DNA of 64,000 nucleotides, from assembly GCF_015865035.1 (NCBI RefSeq), contig NZ_JADZGI010000002.1, positions 124,001 to 188,000 of the forward strand, given 5' to 3'. The translations under genes and the position numbers were made by a program. Positions 44,884 through 51,951 of the stretch are shown one piece after another. The notes beneath the pieces were generated by a model. The model was not told where the DNA came from and ran no database searches. It was given only the letters and a program-made list of their open reading frames with translations. The stretch comes from Novosphingobium aureum (GTDB lineage: Bacteria; Pseudomonadota; Alphaproteobacteria; Sphingomonadales; Sphingomonadaceae). Within the stretch, counting starts at the first letter, position 1; the number at the start of each line of letters is the position of its first letter.

Positions 44884-45834
44884 CTACTTGGGGAACAGGA
44901 AGGTCGCGATAAAGCGCACACCCCAGCGCGGGCCGCCTGCAGGCCGCTCGACATAGTAGCGCGTGCCAACGCCCAGGCTGAGTGCCTGCTTGTTCACGTG
45001 GACCACGTGGCTCACGGTGAAGTTGACCGGCACGGTCCAGGCCTTGCGCTTCCAGTCATAGGTGGTCTCGGTATTGAGTGCGAAGCTGGTGGAATCGGGC
45101 AAGGTCTTGGTCACGAAGGGCTGCAGGAAAGTGGCGGAGACATCGCTGCCACTGTCCTTGCCCGCGAACGACCACACGTGATTGGCCAGCATGCCGATGG
45201 TCACACCCGCCTTCTGGCGCAGCACCACCGCAGTCGGCCCGGCACCGAACTTCTTCGTACCGAACGCGGACGATCCCGTCGGCCACAGGATCACCGGCCC
45301 CACCCCCCAGGTCACTCCGTCGACCGCCTTCTTGGGCGAGAGGAAGAAGCTTTGCACGGTATCGCCGAGGCCGGTGTCGCCCCCTGCCCCACGCACGGTT
45401 TCGCTGGCAGAGATGACCGGCAAGATGGTGCGGGTTATGAGATTCCAGTCCTGCCCGACCGAGATCGGGATAACGGGCTGGATATTGAGGGTGAAGCGGT
45501 CGCCCTCGGCCGGTCCATAGCAGCAATCGTAATTGGCCTGGAACGGCACCGAGATGAGGTTTGAGATCGGGTTGGCAAGCTGCTCGGCCAGCGCGGCACC
45601 GTCACCGCCGCCTCCCCCGCTCGCGGCTGTGTCGCCGGGTTCAGATGCCTGCGCAGGTGCCCCGAGCGGTTCCGAAGAGCCTTGCGATGCAGGCTCGCTC
45701 GTGACCGTTTCGGCCGCGCCGGTCGCCGCTTCGCCCAGCCCGGCTTCGCCTGAAGCCGCTCTCGCCTGAGCCGGGCTCGTCGCCATGATGATCGCGACGG
45801 CAAATCCCGCACATGTCTCGCTAAGCCGTACCAT
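44884..45834 (-). CDS. Outer-membrane transporter of the MetA-phenol-pathway type
   Basis: A 316-aa protein. Signal peptide (about 1-25), an Ala/Gly/Ser/Pro-rich linker (about 28-78), then a beta-barrel domain: LANPISNLISVPFQANYD, ITRTILPVIS, GLGDTVQSFFLSPKK, WGVGPVILWPTGSS, ending in FIATFLFPK. This is the 'putative MetA-pathway of phenol degradation' outer-membrane family (PF13557 type). Role presumed to be uptake of a small organic molecule. Start ATG 45832-45834 follows GGGAGGTCAG. It is first in the three-gene minus-strand operon with DUF2092 and the His-rich protein, although a 189-nt gap follows. Confidence 0.82.
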   Translation of the reverse strand: MVRLSETCAGFAVAIIMATSPAQARAASGEAGLGEAATGAAETVTSEPASQGSSEPLGAPAQASEPGDTAASGGGGGDGAALAEQLANPISNLISVPFQANYDCCYGPAEGDRFTLNIQPVIPISVGQDWNLITRTILPVISASETVRGAGGDTGLGDTVQSFFLSPKKAVDGVTWGVGPVILWPTGSSAFGTKKFGAGPTAVVLRQKAGVTIGMLANHVWSFAGKDSGSDVSATFLQPFVTKTLPDSTSFALNTETTYDWKRKAWTVPVNFTVSHVVHVNKQALSLGVGTRYYVERPAGGPRWGVRFIATFLFPK

Positions 45835-46094
45835 CTGACCTCCCTGATTTGAGGCCGGATCATGGCAGCGCGCGATCAGCGGCAGCATCGGGGCAAACCT
45901 TAGAAACGGGCCGGATTTGCCCAAGCCTCCCCGCCTCCTGCGGGAAATCACCGCAGTTCCACGGGATTAGCCCTGATAGGCGCCACCGCGAAGCGCACCG
46001 ACTATCCGGGTAAGACACCGTACAGCTTGCACGGTCACCCGCACCGAGTCCCAGGGCCTGGGCGCAAGGCGAGCAGGACAGGAACAAGCAGGAC

Positions 46095-46745
46095 ATGGCA
46101 AGAAAGTCCGGACCCCCACCTTATTATCCTCCCGAGGTCGAGCCGGAGAGGCCCGGCCGGGTGCGGCCCGAGCCGGTGCCGCCGCTGCCCAAGATCGCGC
46201 CTGAGGAAAAGGCCGAGGCCTCGACCATATTCTCGCGCTTTCGTACCGGCCTGTCGCGCCGGCGCACCTCGCTTTCCGAACACCGCACGGACCTTTCGGA
46301 ATTCCGTACCGACTTGTCCGAGCACCGCACCGAACTAGGCATGCGCCGCACCGGCATGGCGATCCACCGCACGCGCATGGCGGCAGATCGAACCTTGATG
46401 GCCGAGATCCGCACCTCGCTCTCGATGATCGGCTTCGGGTTCACCTTGTACCAGGCCTTTCGAAAACTCGCCCAGACCGGAACCTTCGAAAGCGACAACG
46501 CGCCGCGCAACTTCGGGCTGACACTCATCCTGCTGGGAATGCTGATCCTGGTCGGCGGCATCTGGCGCCATGTCCAGTTTGCGCTAAAACTGCGCGCCAT
46601 GCGCAAGGCCCTCAAGGCCCAGCACCTGATCCACGCGGAAACTCCCTACCCGGTCTCGATCAGCCTTGTCGTCGCCGTCGGCTTGTTCGTGGTCGGACTG
46701 CTGACCGTGCTGACGATCACCTTGAACCTGTCGCTCTTCGGCTGA
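46095..46745 (+). CDS. DUF202 (YidH-like) membrane protein with N-terminal heptad repeats
   Basis: A 216-aa protein. A Pro-rich N-terminus (1-40) is followed by about eight consecutive seven-residue units of the form R-T-x-L/M-S/A-x-x at about 50-108 (RTSLSEH, RTDLSEF, RTDLSEH, RTELGMR, RTGMAIH, RTRMAAD, RTLMAEI), merging into RTSLSMIGFGFTLYQ, which is the DUF202 signature and first membrane helix. Two more helices follow (about 138-155 and 190-213). DUF202 proteins are small inner-membrane proteins of unknown function; the unusually long heptad array should form a coiled coil. Divergent from the OM-transporter operon. Confidence 0.85.
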   Translation: MARKSGPPPYYPPEVEPERPGRVRPEPVPPLPKIAPEEKAEASTIFSRFRTGLSRRRTSLSEHRTDLSEFRTDLSEHRTELGMRRTGMAIHRTRMAADRTLMAEIRTSLSMIGFGFTLYQAFRKLAQTGTFESDNAPRNFGLTLILLGMLILVGGIWRHVQFALKLRAMRKALKAQHLIHAETPYPVSISLVVAVGLFVVGLLTVLTITLNLSLFG

Positions 46746-47161
46746 ACCTGTTCGACCGACAAAGGCCCGAGGCACGGCTTGCGCAACCTTCTGCAGGTGA
46801 AGGCTGCGCAAGGCTGCCTCGTCGGCACCGACGTGACCTCAATACAAGCCCTCGGTTCCGATTCGCGGTTACCCTGAGTCGCCACATGCCTGCATCGGCG
46901 CCGAATTGAGTTGGTGCCGCATTTTTACAATGCATTGCAGATGAGCGCAGGTAAGCTTGTCAAATACGGAGAGAAGAGCACAACTCATTGTAAGTGCTAT
47001 AGCTATTAAGGTTAATTAATATTGCTATAAACGACATTCCATAGGCATGTATAATTGCCTTGCAGTAATGTAATACCAAGTAGTATCACTATGTTCACTG
47101 GACGATCACCTAGACCGATCCGGGAACAAATCTGGCTGCAACCGGCGCAATGGGGGTGCCT
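46746..47161. other. Intergenic region with an AT-rich island, upstream of the histidine kinase
   Basis: 416 nt without a gene. From about 46910 to 47095 the DNA is much richer in A+T than the rest of the window, with TTAATTAATATTGCTATAA and a perfect TATAAT at 47050-47055, which may be the -10 of the kinase promoter (the nearest -35-like TTGCTA is 22 nt away, too far for an ideal promoter). Confidence 0.55.
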
Positions 47162-47935
47162 ATGCAATCAACCGACCCAAGGCTCTGGACGAGAACAAGT
47201 CTTGACCAGGCAACGATCGAGCTGTCGCCCGAAGTTACTTCCCCGGGCAAAGACAATCCTGAACGGACTGCCCGGATACCTTCTCCGGGACTTCCTCCCT
47301 ATCTCAAGCTCGCCTTGATGAAGGCACGTGACGATGAAAGGCGCGCGATCGCTCGCGACCTGCATGACGTTACCGCCCAGCTCTTGCTCGAACTCGATTT
47401 CACCATCAACGCGATGGAGAACGACATGCCCGGCAAGCAGCACAGCGCCGACAGCGCCCACGAGATCATTGCCCGCCTGCAACAGCAGGTGCGCTGCCTG
47501 ACCTATGTCCTGCACCCGCCCGAACTGGAGGACCACGGCCTTGATACAGCGCTTGAAACGCTGGCGCTCGGCATGGCCGCCCGGACGGGCATCGACATCA
47601 GTTTCCGCAGCCGCGACTACGCGAAGGGCCGGGTTCCGGTCGACATGGAGATGGCACTCCTGCGCGTTGGCCAGGAAGCCTTGATGAACGTGTTCAAGCA
47701 TTCGGGCTCGCAGCGCGCGGAAATGCGATTGCACTGCTGCAAGAGCTGGATGTGCCTGCGCATCCGCGACTTCGGCCTCGGGCTGAGGGCAAGGCACGCA
47801 ATCCGCAGCGGCTCGGGCGTGGGCATCAATGGCATGAAGGCACGCATGGCGGCGCTGGGCGGCGACATCTGCGTTCGCCCGCTCGAAGGCGGCACCTCGG
47901 TCACGGCCGTAGTTCGAATGCCGGGCCTTTCCTGA
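47162..47935 (+). CDS. Soluble NarL-type sensor histidine kinase
   Basis: A 257-aa protein with no transmembrane helix or recognisable sensor domain. The HisKA_3 dimerisation motif ARDDERRAIARDLHDVTAQLLLELD carries phospho-acceptor His68; the ATPase domain has the N-box QEALMNVFKHSG, DFGLGL and GSGVGINGMKARM. About 50 unstructured residues precede the kinase core, so the signal must come from a partner or the cytosol. ATG 47162 is preferred to the in-frame ATG at 47150 because GGGGG lies 5-6 nt before it. A LuxR-type response regulator is encoded convergently about 230 nt away and is the likely partner. Confidence 0.87.
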   Translation: MQSTDPRLWTRTSLDQATIELSPEVTSPGKDNPERTARIPSPGLPPYLKLALMKARDDERRAIARDLHDVTAQLLLELDFTINAMENDMPGKQHSADSAHEIIARLQQQVRCLTYVLHPPELEDHGLDTALETLALGMAARTGIDISFRSRDYAKGRVPVDMEMALLRVGQEALMNVFKHSGSQRAEMRLHCCKSWMCLRIRDFGLGLRARHAIRSGSGVGINGMKARMAALGGDICVRPLEGGTSVTAVVRMPGLS

Positions 47936-48168
47936 CGTCGCATCGAAACCGCGCGACTAGGGTCAGGCCCCTAGGCTCAGGCTGGCACTCGCGTCACGCC
48001 AATGCGCATGTTCGCGGTTTACCCTGCCATTGCGGGAGCAGGGATAGCGATACCTACGCAATACCCCTGAGCAACGCCTAGGGCAGAGCCCGATCCGGTA
48101 TCAGGGTTTATACCTAGAGCCAGACTTTGCCCCGCCTCCTGCGGAAACGCCCCTTCCGCCCCGGCATT

Positions 48169-48819
48169 TCACGGTTCTATGATATTGTTGCGTACCGCAT
48201 AGCGCACGAGGTCGGCGGTCGTCTTGAGATCGAGCTTGTGCATGGCTGCGGCGCGGTGCGTTTCGACCGTCTTGATCGACAGCCCCAGTATCGCCGCGAC
48301 CTCCTTGTTGAGACGTCCCTCGGCAATGAGCTGGACGATCTCGCGCTCTCGCGGGGTCAGCGCCGTGCCGTTGGAATTCTTGCTAGCGGATTCGATGAAG
48401 CGGTCGAGCAGGGTCTGCGAGACATTGCCCGAGAAATAGGGCCGGCGCATCGCCAGGGCCTCCACCGCCGAGATCAGGTGCTTGCTGGCATCGGACTTGA
48501 GCAGGTACCCGCGCGCGCCCGCCGAGAGCAGTTCGGCCAGTACGTCCTCGCGGTCGTGCATGGTGAAGATCAGCACCTCGGTGCGCGGCAGTTCCTTCTT
48601 GATCGCGCGGGTCAGTTCGAGACCGTTCATCATCGGCAACGAATAGTCGATGATGGCGATATCGGGCCGCACCGAGCGTGCCAGTTCGAGCGCCTCGCGC
48701 CCGGTCGCGGCTTCGCCGACCACGCGCCAGTCGGGATGCACTGACAAGGCCGAACGCACACCCAGCCGAATGGCCTCGTGATCGTCGGCAAGGATGATGC
48801 GGCGCACCGGACTGCTCAT
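48169..48819 (-). CDS. NarL/FixJ-family response regulator
   Basis: A 216-aa regulator. Receiver domain: acidic pair Asp12-Asp13 (LADDHEA), phospho-acceptor Asp58 (IIDYSLP), conserved Lys in GYLLKSD. C-terminal LuxR-type helix-turn-helix: LTPREREIVQLIAEGRLNKEVAAILGLSIKTVETHR. Likely activated by the convergently encoded NarL-type kinase; the pair is split into facing genes instead of a single operon. It ends 233 nt from the kinase stop. Targets probably include neighbouring genes such as the arylsulfatase, which is divergent from it. Confidence 0.92.
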   Translation of the reverse strand: MSSPVRRIILADDHEAIRLGVRSALSVHPDWRVVGEAATGREALELARSVRPDIAIIDYSLPMMNGLELTRAIKKELPRTEVLIFTMHDREDVLAELLSAGARGYLLKSDASKHLISAVEALAMRRPYFSGNVSQTLLDRFIESASKNSNGTALTPREREIVQLIAEGRLNKEVAAILGLSIKTVETHRAAAMHKLDLKTTADLVRYAVRNNIIEP

Positions 48820-49331
48820 GTTCTTCTCCGCTCAGGCGGCAGCTGCGGACCGCCTGCCGTTCTGCACGTTGGCACTGTCCTCGTTACGATCACAAGACAC
48901 CATCGGGGAAACCCCTATTTCCACAAGACTAGGTCCCCTTTTGGCAAGTTAAACGAAGAAACGAGCCGCCGGACACCATAGAGCGCCCGTCGTTCCCTCG
49001 ACAACTTCGTGCCTGCCGAATGCGCGTCCTCCCGCCGGGGACACGCAGCGTCGCCACGACACTTCGCTGCCCTTGTCGATACCCTTGCGATCATCGTTTC
49101 CCGCGCAAGCGATTGTGCGCCAAGAAATACGCCGCACGCAGGATGTTACCAGACGTGCAACAGGCGATAATGCGGGTCAACCGAGAAACTTAACCCGTCC
49201 ATCTAGGCGTTTCCCCCCATGCCCAACGCCGACGATCTGGTCGAGAGTTTGCGTCCGAGGCCGGACCTCGCCGCCACCGAGTACTCCGGCCCGGACCCAT
49301 TCGCATAACGATAAGCGCAGGAGACAAGCCG
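48820..49331. other. Divergent region between response regulator and arylsulfatase, with a small ORF
   Basis: 512 nt containing the promoters of the response regulator (left) and the sulfatase (right) and a 29-codon open frame at 49219-49308. No clear -35/-10 pair or palindrome was found by eye. A GGTCCCC/GGGGAAACCCC-type G/C-tract pair near 48910-48940 is too weak to call. Confidence 0.55.
49219..49308 (+). CDS. Candidate 29-aa small ORF upstream of the arylsulfatase
   Basis: ATG at 49219 to TAA at 49306-49308; product begins MPNADDLVESLRPRPD and ends SGPDPFA. It lies 23 nt before the sulfatase ATG on the same strand. Third codon positions are strongly G/C, as in real genes of this genome, but there is no good ribosome-binding site and I know no homologue. 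It could be a small protein, a leader peptide coupled to the sulfatase, or chance. Confidence 0.3.
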   Translation: MPNADDLVESLRPRPDLAATEYSGPDPFA

Positions 49332-50852
49332 ATGGCCACGAAGAAGAAGCCCAATATCCTAGTGATCTGGGGCGATGACATCGGTTGGCAGAACGTGAGC
49401 GCCTATGGCCTTGGCACGATGGGCTACACTACGCCCAACATCGATTCCATCGGCTATGGCGGCATCCGCTTCACCGACCATTACGCACAGCCTTCGTGCA
49501 CCGCGGGCCGCGCCTCGTTCATCACCGGCCAGTACCCGATCCGCTCGGGCATGGTGACCGTCGGACAGCCGGGCGAGCCGCTCGGCCTGCAGACCGCCTC
49601 GCCTTGCCTCGCCGAGGTACTCAAGGCGGCGGGCTACCGCACCGGCCACTTCGGCAAGTCGCACCTCGGCGATCGCAACGAGCACCTGCCGACCAACCAC
49701 GGCTTCGACGAGTTCTTCGGCAACCTCTACCATCTCAACGTTTCGGAAGAGGACCAGCAGCGCGACTATCAGGCCTTCGCCAAGGCCTATTCAGGCAGCC
49801 TCGAGGAATACGAGAAGAAGTTCGGTGCGCGCGGCGTGCTCCACACCTGGGCCATTGACGAGGACGATCCGACCGAGGATCCGCGCTTCGGCAAGGTCGG
49901 CAAGCAGAAGATCGAGGACACCGGTCCACTCCATCAGGAGCGCATGCACGAGATCGACGAGAAGGAATTCATTCCACCTGCGCTCGAATTCATGAAGAAC
50001 GCGAAGGACGCGGACGAGCCTTTCTTCGTGTGGCTCAACACCAGCCGCATGCACCTCTACACCCGCCTCAACGACAAGTGGCGCTATGCCGCCGAGAAGT
50101 ACTCGTCGGAGGCCGACCTGCACGGCTCGGGCATGATGCAGCACGACCACGACGTCGGCATCGTGCTCGATTTCCTGAAGGAGATGGGCCTCGAGGAAGA
50201 CACGATCGTCTGGTACTCGACCGACAACGGCCCCGAGCACTCGTCCTGGCCGCACGGCGCGACCACACCCTGGCGCGGCGAGAAGATGACCACCTACGAG
50301 GGCGGCATCCGCGTTATCTCGATGTTGAAATGGCCCGGCGTGATCGAGCCGATGCAGCTCAAGAACGGCATCCAGTGCCACCAGGACATGTTCACCACGC
50401 TCGCGGTCGCTGCCGGGATCGAGGACGTGAACGAGAAGGTCATGGCCGAGAAGCAGCAGTACATCGACGGGGTCAACAACCTGCCCTACTGGAAGGGCGA
50501 GAGCGAGGACTCGGCGCGCAACCACCTGTTCTTCTACAACGAATCCAAGCTGGCAGCGCTGCGCATGGGCCCGTGGAAGTGGCACTTCTCAACCACCGAG
50601 GACTACTATGGGACGATCACCGGGCGCTCCAAGCCGCTGGTCTTCAACATCCGCATGGACCCCTTCGAGAGCTACGACAATTCGGACAGCTACGGCCACC
50701 TCATCCAGAAGGTCTCGTGGCAGACCGGCCCGCTGGGCGAGCTGATGAAGGAACACCTGATGACGCTGGCCCAGTATCCTCCGGTCCAGGGCGGCAAGAG
50801 CTTCGACATGTCCAATGTCGTCGAGCAATTCATGAGCAAGGGCCACGATTGA
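49332..50852 (+). CDS. Cys-type arylsulfatase without signal peptide
   Basis: A 506-aa sulfatase. The N-terminal metal site NILVIWGDDIGW is followed by the formylglycine motif C56-T-A-G-R60 in PSCTAGRASFITG, then GHFGKSHLG, and DNGPEHSSWPHG for the second metal cluster. The active-site Cys must be oxidised to formylglycine by a maturation enzyme (FGE-type) not encoded in this window. No signal peptide or membrane helix, so it is predicted to be cytosolic, unlike most bacterial arylsulfatases; this fits use on a substrate that has been imported. Start ATG 49332 follows GGAGACAAGCCG. Two G+C-rich hairpins follow the gene. Confidence 0.92.
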   Translation: MATKKKPNILVIWGDDIGWQNVSAYGLGTMGYTTPNIDSIGYGGIRFTDHYAQPSCTAGRASFITGQYPIRSGMVTVGQPGEPLGLQTASPCLAEVLKAAGYRTGHFGKSHLGDRNEHLPTNHGFDEFFGNLYHLNVSEEDQQRDYQAFAKAYSGSLEEYEKKFGARGVLHTWAIDEDDPTEDPRFGKVGKQKIEDTGPLHQERMHEIDEKEFIPPALEFMKNAKDADEPFFVWLNTSRMHLYTRLNDKWRYAAEKYSSEADLHGSGMMQHDHDVGIVLDFLKEMGLEEDTIVWYSTDNGPEHSSWPHGATTPWRGEKMTTYEGGIRVISMLKWPGVIEPMQLKNGIQCHQDMFTTLAVAAGIEDVNEKVMAEKQQYIDGVNNLPYWKGESEDSARNHLFFYNESKLAALRMGPWKWHFSTTEDYYGTITGRSKPLVFNIRMDPFESYDNSDSYGHLIQKVSWQTGPLGELMKEHLMTLAQYPPVQGGKSFDMSNVVEQFMSKGHD

Positions 50853-50904
50853 GACACGCCGATTGTCCGCTCGCGCCATGAAGCACTAGGGAGGCGACTC
50901 CCGG

Positions 50905-50975
50905 CCGGGCCGCTCCCCCACCCCCCCGGGGCGGCCCGGTTCAGCACCCCGACGCTCCCCCCCAGGGCGTCGGGG
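50905..50975 (+). terminator. Two tandem hairpins after the arylsulfatase
   Basis: Hairpin 1: CCGGGCCGC (50905-50913) and GCGGCCCGG (50931-50939). Hairpin 2: CCCCGACGC (50947-50955) and GCGTCGGGG (50967-50975). Both have perfect 9-bp stems with C-rich loops and sit 50-120 nt after the stop. T-tracts are absent (AATTCG follows the second), so they may stabilise the 3' end or act with Rho. Confidence 0.5.
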
Positions 50976-51034
50976 AATTCGTCGTTGCGGCGCATCGGAG
51001 CCGGACGGTCAGGTGTGGCTCAGCCCAAATGCAA

Positions 51035-51080
51035 ACGGTCCCCGTTCGCCTGGCCTGCGAGCCGGAGCGACGGGGACCGT
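51035..51080 (-). terminator. Hairpin after the 77-aa secreted protein gene
   Basis: Perfect 11-bp inverted repeat, ACGGTCCCCGT (51035-51045) and ACGGGGACCGT (51070-51080), 24-nt loop. On the minus strand it is followed by TTGCATTT. It begins about 65 nt after the stop of the minus-strand gene and forms, with the two hairpins to its left, a three-hairpin zone between convergent genes. Confidence 0.5.
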
Positions 51081-51144
51081 CGTTGCATCTCGGTTGCCTT
51101 GCGGGACGGATCGGGAAGATCGCCCCCGCAAGGATCGCGTCAGA

Positions 51145-51378
51145 TCAGCATCCGCGCGACTTGTACTGGTTCGCGATTGCCTTCTCGATGCCCTTGCGGC
51201 CATTCTCGTTGGCATGCGCGTAAGCCTTGAGCAGGCCCTTGGGCAGCGACTTGTTGAACGACTTGGCCTCAACCTTGCCGAAAGAGGACTTGTCGAAGGT
51301 GCCCTTGGGCGCGGCGAGCGCCGGGACCGAGAGCGTGACGGCCATGCCGGCCGCGACCAGAGCAAGTGCTTTCTTCAT
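51145..51378 (-). CDS. Small secreted basic protein, unknown function
   Basis: A 77-aa precursor. Signal peptide MKKALALVAAGMAVTLSVPALAA, then about 54 residues rich in Lys, Ser, Phe and Gly (KSSFGKVEAKSFNKSLPKG) and one C-terminal Cys (KSRGC at the very end). Start ATG 51376-51378 follows GGGGGTACACT; the longer frame upstream lacks signal character. No family recognised. The mature protein is small, basic and monocysteine, which could allow covalent dimerisation. It is convergent with the arylsulfatase across three hairpins. Confidence 0.75.
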   Translation of the reverse strand: MKKALALVAAGMAVTLSVPALAAPKGTFDKSSFGKVEAKSFNKSLPKGLLKAYAHANENGRKGIEKAIANQYKSRGC

Positions 51379-51951
51379 AGTGTACCCCCATGTGGTCTGG
51401 ATCGAACGTGGTTGCGATCCGTGGAACGCCCTAAGCCGGGAAGGAGGAACCGGTTCCGGGCCACCGCATAATCGGCGCACAAGGCTTTAACCCGGCCTAT
51501 GAGACAGCCTGAATGCGCATCGTTAACCGCAACTTCACCATGCCCGGTCAGCTGGGAACAAGCATGTTAGGCAACGCGAAACGGTCCTTTTCGCGCCGCA
51601 ATATCGCAATCGCGAAAAACTGGACGGCACCGTTCAGGCCAGCCCCCCAACCGACTAAGGCTGGTCATCTAATCGCACCGCCCCCGCTCGCTTCGCAGGC
51701 GCACCGAGGAACACGTTCCGGCACATTGGCGGTCACCATCCGTTAACGTTTTGCTTGCGCCATGCTCGCGGGGCAGGAAACGCATGCGCATCCTGAACGG
51801 TCCGGACAACGAGAAAAGGGCCGGCACCTGCCCCCCGCAGGTACCGACCCTTTTCCGCATGACGGGACCCTTGGTCCCTACAGTGCTATCCGCCGCGGAG
51901 GGAACCTGGACGCGGGCCAGGATCACGGCGGACAGCCTCCCCCCTGTGCAA
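51379..51951. other. Intergenic region between small secreted protein and TonB receptor genes
   Basis: 573 nt with no credible gene. It contains the promoter of the small secreted protein (left end), and at 51814-51854 the terminator of the receptor gene that enters from the right. A short inverted repeat GGGACC-CTT-GGTCCC lies at about 51863-51877. The rest is unremarkable, slightly lower in GC. Confidence 0.6.
51814..51854 (-). terminator. Rho-independent terminator of the TonB-dependent receptor gene
   Basis: AAAAGGG at 51814-51820 and CCCTTTT at 51848-51854 enclose a further paired segment ACCTGC/GCAGGT, giving a long interrupted stem; on the minus strand it ends GGCCCTTTTCTCG. It lies about 100 nt after the receptor stop at 51952. 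Confidence 0.75.
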
